From an uncultured Bacteroidales bacterium (GTDB lineage Bacteria > Bacteroidota > Bacteroidia > Bacteroidales > UBA932): a stretch of 64,000 nucleotides of DNA. Below the pieces are notes generated by a model that made no database searches, was not told the origin of the DNA, and was given only the letters and a program-made list of their open reading frames with translations. The stretch spans positions 62,001 to 126,000 of the forward strand of contig CAKVCK010000003.1 of NCBI GenBank assembly GCA_934725575.1, given 5' to 3'. Both the position numbers and the translations under genes were made by a program. Shown here one piece after another: positions 15,890 to 25,296 of this stretch (positions are counted from its first letter, which is position 1; each line of letters begins with the position of its first letter).

Positions 15890-17230
15890 ATGAAGAAGTT
15901 TATTGAGACAATAAAGAACATTTTCAAGATTGAGGAACTCCGTACGAGACTCGGCTACACGTTCCTTCTCATCCTGGTCTACAGGTTGGGTTGCTTCATC
16001 GTGCTGCCGGGTATCGACACGACCCTGCTCGCTTCCCTTCAGGACAGCACCCAGCAGGGCCTCGTCGGTCTGTTGAATATGTTCTCCGGAGGTGCCTTCG
16101 GCAACGCTTCCATCTTCGCGTTGGGAGTTATGCCTTACATCTCCGCTTCAATCGTGATTCAGCTTCTCGGTATGTTCGTCCCTTACTTCAGGAAACTCCA
16201 GATGGAGGGCGAAAGCGGCCGTAGGAAGATGAATCAGCTCACCAGGTACCTTACCATCCTCATCCTCTGCATCCAGGGCCCTGCGTACATAGCTTCCATC
16301 CACAGCCAGATCCCGGGAGCCGCGTTCCTCGCGGAGACCCAGCTCGGCTGGAGCAGGTTTATGTACAACCTTGTGGCGACCATCATTTTGATGTCCGGCT
16401 CAATGTTCGTGATGTGGCTTGGTGAGAGGATCACAGACAGAGGCATCGGCAACGGTATCTCCCTGATCATTATGATCGGTATCGTGGCCCGTCTGCCTTT
16501 CGCTCTTGTCAGCGAGGTTGGTACCAAGCTCAGCACAACGACCGGTGGCGGTCCTATCGCCCTGATCGTCGAGCTTATCATCTGGTTCCTTGTCATCGTG
16601 GCGACAATCGCCCTTGTACAGGGTGTCAGAAGGGTTCCTGTCCAGTATGCAAAGAGAGTTGTCGGTAACAGACAGTATGGTGGTGTGCGTCAGTACATCC
16701 CTCTGAAGATCAATGCCGCCGGCGTTATGCCTATCATCTTCGCCCAGGCGTTGATGCTGTTCCCGCTTCTGTTCTCCCGCTTCGACGCGACCAGAGGCCT
16801 CGCCGCCACTCTCGGCAACTACACCGGATTCTGGTATAACCTGATTTTCGGATTCCTCGTTGTCATCTTCACATACTTCTACACAGCCGTTACGGTAAAC
16901 CCTACTATGATGGCAGAAGATATGAAGAAGAACGGTGGATTCATCCCTGGCGTGAAGCCTGGAAAGGCCACGGTCAACTACCTTGACTCCATTATGTCAA
17001 AGGTGACTCTCCCTGGCTCCATATTCCTCGCCATCATCGCCATTCTCCCAGCATTCGCCAGGATTATGGGTGTTCAGGATCAGTTCGCAAGCTTCTATGG
17101 TGGTACCTCACTGTTGATCCTCGTGGGCGTTGTCCTTGACACACTTCAGCAGATAGAGAGTTATCTTCTGATGCGTCACTATGACGGTCTGATGAAGACC
17201 GGACGTATCAGCGGACGCTCAGGAATGTAA
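15890..17230 (+). CDS. secY: Protein translocase subunit SecY
   Basis: 446 residues with ten predicted membrane segments. Signatures include YRLGCFIVLPGID, FSGGAFGNASIFALGVMPYISASIV and GERITDRGIGNGISLIIM. It forms the Sec channel with SecE and SecG and is needed for export of the many lipoproteins and barrels in this window. Confidence 0.98.
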   Translation: MKKFIETIKNIFKIEELRTRLGYTFLLILVYRLGCFIVLPGIDTTLLASLQDSTQQGLVGLLNMFSGGAFGNASIFALGVMPYISASIVIQLLGMFVPYFRKLQMEGESGRRKMNQLTRYLTILILCIQGPAYIASIHSQIPGAAFLAETQLGWSRFMYNLVATIILMSGSMFVMWLGERITDRGIGNGISLIIMIGIVARLPFALVSEVGTKLSTTTGGGPIALIVELIIWFLVIVATIALVQGVRRVPVQYAKRVVGNRQYGGVRQYIPLKINAAGVMPIIFAQALMLFPLLFSRFDATRGLAATLGNYTGFWYNLIFGFLVVIFTYFYTAVTVNPTMMAEDMKKNGGFIPGVKPGKATVNYLDSIMSKVTLPGSIFLAIIAILPAFARIMGVQDQFASFYGGTSLLILVGVVLDTLQQIESYLLMRHYDGLMKTGRISGRSGM

Positions 17231-17251
17231 TTTTGATAATCAACAGGATTG

Positions 17252-18025
17252 ATGGTTAAGCCTAAGACAGAAGAGGAAATCGAGCTCTTGCGCGAGAATG
17301 CCATACTTGTCTCAAAGACATTGGCGGAAGTCGGTAAGGTGGTCGCCCCGGGTGTGACAACCGCGAGGTTGAATGAGGTGGCCGAGACTTTTATCCGTGA
17401 CAACGGAGCCATTCCTAGTTTTCTTGGATTCGAGGGTTTTCCCGCCGCGATATGTACATCAGTCAATGATGTCGTTGTCCACGGTTTCCCGTCGGACTAT
17501 GTCCTTAAGGAGGGCGACATCGTGACTGCCGACATAGGCACCCTGTACAAAGGCTATAACGGTGATTCGGCTTACACTTTCCCTGTCGGGGAAGTGGACG
17601 CCGAGACCCGGAAGCTTATGGATGTGACCAAGGCTTCGCTCTACAAGGGCATCGAGGCTGCGGTCGCCGGCAACAGGACTGGTGACATCGGACACGCGGT
17701 GCAATCGTACGCCGAGTCATTCGGCTTCTCGGTGGTCCGTGAACTTGAAGGACACGGTCTCGGGAAGGAGATGCACGAGGCTCCGGGCGTTCCGAACTAC
17801 GGACGTCAGGGTCACGGGTGCAGGCTTGTGGATGGAATGGTCATCTGCATCGAACCAATGATCAATGCAGGCGGCAGAGGAGTGTATGTGGCCAGAAATG
17901 GTTGGGCTGTACACACTTCCGACCACAGGAACGCGGCTCACTATGAGCTTACGGTTGTTGTTCGTAAAGGCAAGGCGGAACAACTGTCAACATTTGATTA
18001 TATTGAAAGTACTGGTAAATTTTAA
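17252..18025 (+). CDS. map: Methionine aminopeptidase type I
   Basis: 257 residues of the pita-bread fold. Visible features: VHGFPSDYVLKEGDIVTADIG (first Asp ligand), GHGLGKEMHEAPGVPNYG (His ligand) and IEPMINAGG (Glu ligand). It removes the initiator Met. The start at 17252 (ATG) is preferred over the preceding TTG. Its place between secY and infA is common in Bacteroidetes. Confidence 0.96.
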   Translation: MVKPKTEEEIELLRENAILVSKTLAEVGKVVAPGVTTARLNEVAETFIRDNGAIPSFLGFEGFPAAICTSVNDVVVHGFPSDYVLKEGDIVTADIGTLYKGYNGDSAYTFPVGEVDAETRKLMDVTKASLYKGIEAAVAGNRTGDIGHAVQSYAESFGFSVVRELEGHGLGKEMHEAPGVPNYGRQGHGCRLVDGMVICIEPMINAGGRGVYVARNGWAVHTSDHRNAAHYELTVVVRKGKAEQLSTFDYIESTGKF

Positions 18026-18037
18026 AGTGTTTTTTCA

Positions 18038-18256
18038 ATGTCGAAACAAGTAGCGATAGAACAAGACGGAAAAGTGATCGAGACTCTTCCTAACGCGATG
18101 TTCAAGGTGGAGCTTGAGAACGGTCACGTCCTTCTCTGCAACATCTCCGGCAAGATGAGAATGAATTTCATCCACATCCTCCTTGGAGACAAGGTGCGGG
18201 TTGAAATTTCACCTTATGATTTGACAAAGGGAAGAATATCCTTCAGGTACAAATAA
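18038..18256 (+). CDS. infA: Translation initiation factor IF-1
   Basis: 72-residue OB-fold protein (MSKQVAIEQDGKVIETLPNAMFKVELENGHVLLC ... GDKVRVEISPYDLTKGRISFRYK). Full length, between map and rpmJ. Confidence 0.98.
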   Translation: MSKQVAIEQDGKVIETLPNAMFKVELENGHVLLCNISGKMRMNFIHILLGDKVRVEISPYDLTKGRISFRYK

Positions 18257-18269
18257 AAATATTCACGAT

Positions 18270-18386
18270 ATGAAAGTCAAAACATCCATCAAGAAGCGCA
18301 GCGAAGATTGCAAGATCGTCAGACGCAAAGGCCGTCTTTATGTCATCTGCAAGAAGAACCCTAAGTTCAAGATGCGCCAGGGATAA
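18270..18386 (+). CDS. rpmJ: 50S ribosomal protein L36
   Basis: A 38-codon gene found by reading the gap between infA and rpsM. The product begins MKVKTSIKKRSEDCKIVRRK and ends CKKNPKFKMRQG. It keeps Cys14 and Cys27, but His at the usual fourth ligand position is not evident (KFKMRQG), so it looks like a form with incomplete zinc ligands. Confidence 0.93.
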   Translation: MKVKTSIKKRSEDCKIVRRKGRLYVICKKNPKFKMRQG

Positions 18387-18423
18387 CAGTAGTTTGTAAA
18401 ACAAATAAAGTCAAAGATAAATT

Positions 18424-18801
18424 ATGGCAAGAATAGCCGGTGTTGATTTACCGAACAACAAAAGAGGTGAGATAGGTCTTACCTACATCTACGGTATCGG
18501 CCGCAGCTCCGCGAGAGAGATTCTCCAGAAGTGCGGAATCGATTACGACATCAAGGTCGGTGAATGGAACGACGAGCAGGTCGCCGCTATCCGTACCCTC
18601 ATCACCGAGGAGTACAAGATCGAGGGTGAGCTTCGTTCCTCCGTCCAGATGAACATCAAACGACTGATGGATATCGGTTGCTACAGAGGAATCCGTCATC
18701 GTATCGGTCTCCCTGTACGTGGTCAGAGCACAAAGAACAATGCCCGTACAAGAAAGGGTAAGAAGAAGACCGTTGCCAACAAGAAGAAGGCGACCAAGTA
18801 A
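18424..18801 (+). CDS. rpsM: 30S ribosomal protein S13
   Basis: 125 residues (MARIAGVDLPNNKRGEIGLTYIYGIG ... RGIRHRIGLPVRGQSTKNNARTRKG). First ribosomal gene of the alpha-operon segment. Confidence 0.98.
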   Translation: MARIAGVDLPNNKRGEIGLTYIYGIGRSSAREILQKCGIDYDIKVGEWNDEQVAAIRTLITEEYKIEGELRSSVQMNIKRLMDIGCYRGIRHRIGLPVRGQSTKNNARTRKGKKKTVANKKKATK

Positions 18802-18814
18802 AACTAGATGAATT

Positions 18815-19201
18815 ATGGCAAAGAAAACAACATCATCAAAGAGAGTTGTCAAGGTTGAGGCTACGGGCCAGGCCCATATTTCATCAACCTTCAATAATGT
18901 GATCATTTCCCTGACCAACAATCAGGGTCAGGTGATCAGTTGGTCCTCAGCCGGTAAGAGCGGCTTCAGAGGTTCCAAGAAGAACACCCCGTACGCTGCC
19001 CAGGTGGCTGCCGAGGATGCCGCGAAGACCGCTTTCGACGCTGGTCTCCGTAAGGTGAAAGTCTTCGTCAAGGGTCCTGGCGCAGGCCGTGAGTCCGCCA
19101 TCAGAACCATCAACAACGCGGGAATCGTTGTCACTGAGATCGTCGATGTGACCCCGATGCCTCACAACGGATGTAGACCAAAAGGCCGTCGTAAAGTCTA
19201 A
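18815..19201 (+). CDS. rpsK: 30S ribosomal protein S11
   Basis: 128 residues (GQAHISSTFNNVIISLTNNQGQVISWSSAGK ... VDVTPMPHNGCRPKGRRKV), located in the 30S platform. Confidence 0.98.
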   Translation: MAKKTTSSKRVVKVEATGQAHISSTFNNVIISLTNNQGQVISWSSAGKSGFRGSKKNTPYAAQVAAEDAAKTAFDAGLRKVKVFVKGPGAGRESAIRTINNAGIVVTEIVDVTPMPHNGCRPKGRRKV

Positions 19202-19226
19202 TCAATGAATTAAAACAAAAATTACT

Positions 19227-19829
19227 ATGGCAAGATACATTGGTCCAAGTACAAAGATCGCCCGTAAATTCGGCGAACCGATATTCGGAAGTGACAAGGA
19301 TTTCGAGAAGAGAAACTATCCTCCGGGACAGCACGGTCTGGCGGCGAAGCGCAAGAAGCAGCGTGAATATGGAATGCAGCTCAAAGAGAAACAGAAGGTC
19401 AGATATATGTACGGCCTTCTTGAGCGTCAGTTCCACAATACCTACCTCAAGGCTTCCAAGATGGCTGGTCTGAGAGGTGAGAACCTTCTCCTCCTCCTTG
19501 AGTCAAGACTCGACAACGTTGTTTACAGAATGGGCATCGCTCCTACAAGAGCTGCTGCCAGACAGCTTGTCAGCCACGCTCACATCACCCTTAACGGTGG
19601 AGTTTGCAACATCCCTTCAGTTCAGGTAAAGCCAGGTGACGTTGTCGCTGTAAGAGAGCGCTCAAAGAGCCTTGAAGTCATTCAGAAGAGTGTGGCTTCC
19701 GCTTCAAAATATTCGTGGATTGAGTTTGACCCTAAGGCGCTTTCAGGTAAGTTCCTGAATCTCCCTGCAAGGGCCGACATCCCTGAGAACATCAACGAGC
19801 AGCTCATCGTAGACCTGTACTCTAAGTAA
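19227..19829 (+). CDS. rpsD: 30S ribosomal protein S4
   Basis: 200 residues with an S4 RNA-binding domain near residues 92-155 (RLDNVVYRMGIAPTRAAARQLVSHAHITLNGG). Primary 16S assembly protein. Canonical order rpsM-rpsK-rpsD-rpoA-rplQ. Confidence 0.98.
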   Translation: MARYIGPSTKIARKFGEPIFGSDKDFEKRNYPPGQHGLAAKRKKQREYGMQLKEKQKVRYMYGLLERQFHNTYLKASKMAGLRGENLLLLLESRLDNVVYRMGIAPTRAAARQLVSHAHITLNGGVCNIPSVQVKPGDVVAVRERSKSLEVIQKSVASASKYSWIEFDPKALSGKFLNLPARADIPENINEQLIVDLYSK

Positions 19830-19853
19830 AATTAACACCCAAAAAGAATTAAT

Positions 19854-20861
19854 ATGGCAATCTTGGCATTTCAGAAACCGGACAAGGTGATAATGCTCGA
19901 AGGCACCGATACCGTCGGCCGCTTCGAATTCAGGCCTCTTGAGCCTGGATACGGCCAGACCATCGGCAACGCCCTGCGACGCATCCTTCTCGCCTCTCTG
20001 GAAGGTTTTGCTATCAGTCAGATCAAGATCTCCGGCGTGGACCAGGAGTTCGCGACGATTCCTGGTGTGATCGAGGGAATGCAGGACATCATCCTCAACC
20101 TCAAGCAAGTGAGGTTCAAGAGAATGGTTGAGACTGTTGACTCAGAGGTAGCAAACATCGTAATTAGCGGTAAGAACGAGTTTACCGCAGAGGATATTTC
20201 TAAAGGATTGTCTTCTTTCAAGGTGTTGAACCCAGAGCAGCACATCTGCTCACTCGAACCGTCTGTCACACTTGAGATTTCATTGACCATCACCAAAGGC
20301 CGCGGATTCGTTCCGGCCGAGGAGATGAGGGAGGAGAACACCCCGATAGGAACCATTCTTGTCGATGCTGTCTACACTCCTATCAGGAAGGTCAACTGGA
20401 CTGTCGAGAACTGGCGTGTCGAGCAGAAGACCGACTACGAGAAGCTCAATCTTGAGATAATCACCGATGGATCTATCTCTCCTAATTTGGCGCTTCAAGA
20501 GGCGGCGAATATCCTGATCTATCACTTCAAGCTTTTCACGGATGACAAGAAGATCTCCCTTGAGACCGCTGTCGAGTCAGATTCCAAGGAACTTGACGAG
20601 GAGAGCCTCAGGATGAGACACCTTCTTCTCACCAAACTTTCGGATATGGGACTCTCTGTCAGAGCCTATAACTGCTTGAAAGCGGCTGATATCGACACAT
20701 TCGCGGATCTTGTTTCCTATTCCAGGAACGAACTGATGAAGTTCAGGAACTTCGGAAAGAAATCCCTCAATGAGATCGACCAGCTCGTGGAGAAGATGAA
20801 GCTCCAGTTCGGGATGGATGTAAGAAAATATAATATTGAACCCAAGAAAAAGAACGCATAG
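19854..20861 (+). CDS. rpoA: RNA polymerase alpha subunit
   Basis: 335 residues. N-terminal dimerisation/assembly domain (~1-235; RFEFRPLEPGYGQTIGNALRRILLASLEG) and C-terminal DNA- and activator-binding domain (~260-320; LSVRAYNCLKAADIDTFADLVSYSRNELMKFRNFGKKSLNEI). Ends 2 nt before rplQ. Confidence 0.98.
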   Translation: MAILAFQKPDKVIMLEGTDTVGRFEFRPLEPGYGQTIGNALRRILLASLEGFAISQIKISGVDQEFATIPGVIEGMQDIILNLKQVRFKRMVETVDSEVANIVISGKNEFTAEDISKGLSSFKVLNPEQHICSLEPSVTLEISLTITKGRGFVPAEEMREENTPIGTILVDAVYTPIRKVNWTVENWRVEQKTDYEKLNLEIITDGSISPNLALQEAANILIYHFKLFTDDKKISLETAVESDSKELDEESLRMRHLLLTKLSDMGLSVRAYNCLKAADIDTFADLVSYSRNELMKFRNFGKKSLNEIDQLVEKMKLQFGMDVRKYNIEPKKKNA

Positions 20862-20863
20862 AA

Positions 20864-21355
20864 ATGAGGCACAATAAAGCAATCAATCATCTTGGCCGCA
20901 AGTCTGGCCACCGTAAGGCTCTGTTGGCCAATCTGGCGAATTCTTTGATTTTGCAGAAGAGGATCACTACAACTGTGGCTAAGGCCAAGGCTCTCAAGTC
21001 ATACGTTGAACCTCTCATCACCAAGTCAAAGGAAGACACGACTCATTCCCGCAGAACCGTTTTCAGCTACCTTAAGAACAAGGAGGCTGTCAAGGAACTC
21101 TTCGGAGTCGTTTCAGCGAAGATCGCTGACCGTCCAGGTGGCTACACCCGCGTGCTCCACTTAGGTTTCCGTCAGGGTGACGGAGCTGATATGGCGCTTA
21201 TCGAGCTTGTTGATTTCAACGAGGCCGCTCTTACCGCCAAGAAGGAGGAGAAGAAGTCAACCCGTCGTAGCCGCGCCAAGAAGGCGGACGCTCCAAAGGT
21301 TGAGGAGGCACCAGCTGAGGCCCCTGCACAGGAGGAGGCTCCTAAGGCTGAATAA
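20864..21355 (+). CDS. rplQ: 50S ribosomal protein L17
   Basis: 163 residues. The L17 core (MRHNKAINHLGRKSGHRKALLANLANSLI ... GGYTRVLHLGFRQGDGADMALIELV) covers about 1-120; a long low-complexity C-terminal tail rich in Lys, then Ala, Pro and Glu follows, as in several Bacteroidetes L17 proteins. The last gene before the terminator. Confidence 0.97.
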   Translation: MRHNKAINHLGRKSGHRKALLANLANSLILQKRITTTVAKAKALKSYVEPLITKSKEDTTHSRRTVFSYLKNKEAVKELFGVVSAKIADRPGGYTRVLHLGFRQGDGADMALIELVDFNEAALTAKKEEKKSTRRSRAKKADAPKVEEAPAEAPAQEEAPKAE

Positions 21356-21377
21356 CAGTCTCTAATGGCACAATCAG

Positions 21378-21410
21378 AATGGCGACCGGTTTCCGGCCGC
21401 CATTTTTTTA
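21378..21410 (+). terminator. Intrinsic terminator of the ribosomal operon
   Basis: 12-bp stem (AATGGCG-A-CCGG / CCGG-C-CGCCATT with one central mismatch), a TTT loop and a T-run. Confidence 0.9.
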
Positions 21411-21452
21411 ATCTTTTTTGTCGTTAATATGTCAATATAACTACATTTTTCT

Positions 21453-21460
21453 TATATTTG
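21453..21460 (+). promoter_or_regulatory. -7 box TATATTTG for hppA
   Basis: Exact TAnnTTTG match 69 nt before the hppA ATG; no convincing -33 element at normal spacing. Confidence 0.45.
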
Positions 21461-21529
21461 CGGTCAGAAAGGGTGCTGTAAGCCTTTTTTTTTAGGAATA
21501 TTATCTAAATCGTTATAACTAATCAATTT

Positions 21530-23719
21530 ATGAATTATCTGTTCTATTTCGTACCAGTGGCTTCAGTGATAGCCCTCTTCTTTGCGTGGCTCTTCTACTA
21601 CCAGATGAAGAAAGAGAATGAAGGTACACCGACAATGAAGGAAATCGCCCAGTATGTCCGTGAGGGCGCGATGGCATACCTCAAGCAACAGTACAAGGTT
21701 GTTGGAATCGTGTTTGTTGTTCTGGCCGTGTTGTTCAGCATCCTTGCCTTTGGCTTCGGGGTGCAGAACAAGTGGGTCCCTTTCGCCTTCCTGACAGGAG
21801 GCTTCTTCTCGGCTCTCGCCGGCTATATCGGTATGAGGACCGCGACATACGCTTCCGCCCGAACCGCCAACGCTGTCAGCAAGTCTCTTAACTCCGGCCT
21901 TAAGCTTGCTTTCCGTTCCGGTGCCGTTATGGGTCTTACCGTTGTCGGCCTCGGCCTCCTTGACATTTCGATCTGGTGGGTGATCCTGAACGCTTTCGTG
22001 CAGGAGGCCAGTGAGTCACAGACTCTTGTGGTGATCACCACGACAATGCTTACTTTCGGAATGGGAGCTTCCACCCAGGCCTTGTTCGCAAGGGTCGGTG
22101 GCGGAATCTACACCAAGGCCGCTGATGTCGGCGCGGATATTGTCGGAAAAGTTGAACAGGATATTCCTGAGGATGATCCAAGGAATCCTGCCACAATCGC
22201 TGACAACGTAGGAGACAATGTAGGTGACGTCGCCGGAATGGGCGCGGACCTTTATGAGTCATACTGCGGCTCGGTCCTTGCGACTATGGCCCTTGGAGCC
22301 TCGGCTTTCTTTGGAGACGTTGACGCGCAGATGCGGGCTATCATCGCTCCTATGATGATCGCCGCTATAGGTGTAATCCTTTCAATTATAGGAATATATG
22401 CCGTCAAGACGAGAGAAGGCGCCGGACTCCAGCAGCTCCTTAAATCCTTAAGCGTAGGCACAAATCTCAGCGCCTGCCTTATCGCTGTTCTGACATTCGT
22501 CGTGTTTTATGTGCTCGGCTTTGCCAATTGGTGGCAGCTCAGCCTTTCTGTGATCGCCGGACTTCTTGCCGGAGTCATCATCGGAAAGGCTACCGAGTAC
22601 TACACCTCGCACTCCTACAAGCCTACACAGGATCTTGCCGAGAGCTCCCAGACCGGCCCGGCAACGGTGATCATCAACGGTATCGGCCTCGGTATGATCT
22701 CTACGTGCATTCCTGTCGTGACCATTGTGGTCGCCATCCTGATATCTTACCTTTGCGCCACGGGATTCTCTTTTGATCCGGCTTATATCAGCAATGGACT
22801 TTACGGGATCAGCATCGCGGCTGTCGGTATGCTCTCAACCCTTGGAATCACCCTTGCGACCGACGCTTACGGCCCTATCGCCGACAACGCCGGCGGTAAC
22901 GCGCAGATGAGCGAGCTGGATCCTGAGGTGCGTCGCCGCACAGACACCCTGGACGCTCTCGGTAACACCACCGCGGCTACAGGAAAGGGATTCGCGATCG
23001 GTTCCGCGGCTCTTACCGCCCTCGCCCTCCTTGCCTCCTACATCGAGGAGATCAAGATCGGCCTCCAGCACGTCGGCACGGCTGTGCTCCAGATCGGTGA
23101 CAAGGTTGTCAATGTGGCAGAGGCCACGATCCCTGAGATTGTAAGCTACTATCAGGTCAACTTGATGAACCCACGTGTACTTGCCGGAGTATTCATCGGA
23201 GCGATGATGGCATTCCTGTTCTGTGGTATGACAATGAACGCTGTCGGACGCGCCGCACAAAAAATGGTGGTTGAGGTACGCCGCCAGTTCAAGGAGATAA
23301 AAGGCATACTTGAAGGCAAGCAACGTCCTGACTACAAGCGCTGTGTGGAGATCTCCACGAAGGCCGCCCAGCACGAGATGGTAGCACCTGCGCTCACGGC
23401 TATCATAGTTCCTGTCGTTGTTGGTATCATTCTTGGAGAGGCAGGTGTTATGGGACTTCTCATAGGTGGTCTTGGCGCGGGATTCATTCTTGCCATATTC
23501 CTTGCCAACTCGGGCGGCGCCTGGGACAATGCCAAGAAATATGTCGAGGACGGTCACTTCGGTGGCAAGAACTCTGTCAACCACCACGCCACCGTTGTTG
23601 GAGACACAGTCGGTGATCCTTTCAAGGACACGTCAGGACCATCGCTGAACATCCTCATCAAGCTTATGAGTATGGTCTCGATTGTGATGGCCGGACTGAT
23701 CGTGATGATCCACGGCTAA
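21530..23719 (+). CDS. hppA: Membrane-bound ion-pumping pyrophosphatase
   Basis: 729 residues, about 15-16 membrane segments. The pyrophosphate-binding segment DVGADIVGKVEQDIPEDDPRNPATIADNVGDNVGDVAGMGADLYES (~200-245) and a second Asp-rich loop near the C-terminus are intact. The motif GNTTAATGKG (~477) has Ala where K+-independent enzymes carry Lys, so this is predicted to be K+-dependent; such enzymes pump Na+, H+ or both, and the choice cannot be settled here. It conserves energy from PPi hydrolysis. Confidence 0.95.
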   Translation: MNYLFYFVPVASVIALFFAWLFYYQMKKENEGTPTMKEIAQYVREGAMAYLKQQYKVVGIVFVVLAVLFSILAFGFGVQNKWVPFAFLTGGFFSALAGYIGMRTATYASARTANAVSKSLNSGLKLAFRSGAVMGLTVVGLGLLDISIWWVILNAFVQEASESQTLVVITTTMLTFGMGASTQALFARVGGGIYTKAADVGADIVGKVEQDIPEDDPRNPATIADNVGDNVGDVAGMGADLYESYCGSVLATMALGASAFFGDVDAQMRAIIAPMMIAAIGVILSIIGIYAVKTREGAGLQQLLKSLSVGTNLSACLIAVLTFVVFYVLGFANWWQLSLSVIAGLLAGVIIGKATEYYTSHSYKPTQDLAESSQTGPATVIINGIGLGMISTCIPVVTIVVAILISYLCATGFSFDPAYISNGLYGISIAAVGMLSTLGITLATDAYGPIADNAGGNAQMSELDPEVRRRTDTLDALGNTTAATGKGFAIGSAALTALALLASYIEEIKIGLQHVGTAVLQIGDKVVNVAEATIPEIVSYYQVNLMNPRVLAGVFIGAMMAFLFCGMTMNAVGRAAQKMVVEVRRQFKEIKGILEGKQRPDYKRCVEISTKAAQHEMVAPALTAIIVPVVVGIILGEAGVMGLLIGGLGAGFILAIFLANSGGAWDNAKKYVEDGHFGGKNSVNHHATVVGDTVGDPFKDTSGPSLNILIKLMSMVSIVMAGLIVMIHG

Positions 23720-23751
23720 TGAAGTGAAGAACTTACAGTTATATAATACGA

Positions 23752-24804
23752 ATGAAAAAAGTTACCATTAGAGATGTGGCGAGAGAGGCCGGGGTGTCAG
23801 TCACCCTGGTTTCTTTCGTGATGAATGCCAAGATGGGAAAGGACGGACGATTGGATTGTCCTGTTAACCCCGATACGGCGGAAAGAGTCCTGCAGGTGGC
23901 CAAGAGACTCGGCTACAGGCGTAACAATGCGGCGGCGTCGCTGCGAAGCGGCCGTTCCCACTCAATCGCGGTGATTGTCTCGGACATCGCCAATCCTTTC
24001 TTCGCGGAGATTTGCAGAAACATAGAGAACATAGCCTACAAGGCCGGCTATACGGTGATATTCGCAAGCTCCGAGGAGAATCCTCAGAAATTGGCTCATC
24101 TTGTGGAGACGATGGTGGGCTACAATGTCGAGGGACTTATCGTGGCTCCTTGCCTTGGCGGAGAGCCGGCGCTCGCCAGAGCCCTGAGCATCGGAATACC
24201 TACCGTGCTCATCGACAGGAATATGCAGGGAGAGGAATTCGGACGTGTCCTTGTCGATAATGTGGATGCCGGAAAGATGGCCACAAAGTACTTGATCCAT
24301 CAGGGATTCGGCAAGATCGAGATGTTCACCTACAAGTCCGGAGTGACCAGCCTTACCGACAGGGAGTCCGGTTATACTATGGCTATGGAGGAGGCAGGCC
24401 TGAAGGACGATGTCAGGATCCATAAGATTGAATATGAGACCGAGGCTGCCAAGAAGGATGTTATCGAAGTGTTCCGTGACGCTGTGAAGCGTGGCACGGA
24501 GGCGTTCATCCTTCCGACGAAAAGGATAGCAATGTACGGCTTCAATGCCCTTAATGTGCTGGGACTCAATATGCCTAAGGACTTCTCTTTTGTCTGCTTC
24601 GATGAGAGTGACGTCTATGAACTGAACAAGCCGGTCGTTCCTCACATTATCCAGCCGCTTGCCGAGATCGCCACCAAGTCCTTCGATCTGCTTCAGAAGA
24701 TGATTGACGGGAAGGCCACGGAAGAAGAAAAGACCTCCCTGCTCAATGTCAATCTTGTGCTGGGAGGACGTTTTGGTGGAGAATCGACTAAGGCGTCGTT
24801 CTAG
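23752..24804 (+). CDS. LacI-family transcriptional regulator
   Basis: 350 residues. An N-terminal helix-turn-helix (TIRDVAREAGVSVTLVSFVMNAKMG, ~4-28) and hinge (ERVLQVAKRLGYRRNNAAASLRSGRS) are followed by a periplasmic-binding-protein-like ligand domain (IAVIVSDIANPFFAEICRNIE...). The ligand and targets are unknown; no carbohydrate gene is adjacent. It lies 32 nt after hppA on the same strand and its last 4 nt overlap the end of the convergent purE. Confidence 0.9.
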   Translation: MKKVTIRDVAREAGVSVTLVSFVMNAKMGKDGRLDCPVNPDTAERVLQVAKRLGYRRNNAAASLRSGRSHSIAVIVSDIANPFFAEICRNIENIAYKAGYTVIFASSEENPQKLAHLVETMVGYNVEGLIVAPCLGGEPALARALSIGIPTVLIDRNMQGEEFGRVLVDNVDAGKMATKYLIHQGFGKIEMFTYKSGVTSLTDRESGYTMAMEEAGLKDDVRIHKIEYETEAAKKDVIEVFRDAVKRGTEAFILPTKRIAMYGFNALNVLGLNMPKDFSFVCFDESDVYELNKPVVPHIIQPLAEIATKSFDLLQKMIDGKATEEEKTSLLNVNLVLGGRFGGESTKASF

Positions 24805-25271
24805 ATAGTCGTATTGTAGATTTTTTCAGCCTGAGCCTTGCGGTAGGCATCCAGTTTCTCCGAGACCGCTGTGTCTTGGAGGGCGAGGATCTCTGCCGCA
24901 AGGATTGCTGCGTTCTTGGCTCCTCCGATGGCTACGGTGGCCACCGGAATTCCGGTCGGCATCTGTACCATCGACAGAAGAGAATCAAGCCCGCCAAGGT
25001 TCTTGGTCGGCATCGGCACGGCGATCACCGGTAATGTCGTAAGTCCAGCGGCCACACCGGCCAGGTGGGCGGCTCCGCCCGCTCCGGCGATGACCACTCC
25101 GAATCCACGGCCTTTGAGGCCCTTTGTGTACTCAAACATCAGTTCCGGGGTCCTGTGGGCGCTGATCACCCTTTTCTCGAACTCGATCCCGAAATCTGAA
25201 AGAATCTGCTCGGCTCCTGACATCGTGTCATAATCACTCGTGGAGCCCATAATAATCGCTACTTTTAGCAT
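24801..25271 (-). CDS. purE: N5-carboxyaminoimidazole ribonucleotide mutase
   Basis: 156 residues with GSTSDYDTMSGA (substrate loop), SAHRTPE (catalytic His) and AGAGGAAHLAGVAAGLTTLPVIAVP. Class I PurE, converting N5-CAIR to CAIR in purine synthesis. It follows miaA on the minus strand with a 25-nt gap, probably in one transcript with miaA and the M16 peptidase. purK is not nearby. Confidence 0.96.
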   Translation of the reverse strand: MLKVAIIMGSTSDYDTMSGAEQILSDFGIEFEKRVISAHRTPELMFEYTKGLKGRGFGVVIAGAGGAAHLAGVAAGLTTLPVIAVPMPTKNLGGLDSLLSMVQMPTGIPVATVAIGGAKNAAILAAEILALQDTAVSEKLDAYRKAQAEKIYNTTI

Positions 25272-25296
25272 AAAATTTATTGAATATAATTGTTGT

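Noticed and set aside
22835..23587. 250-residue minus-strand open frame
   Set aside because: Antisense to hppA, whose pyrophosphatase motifs are intact throughout.
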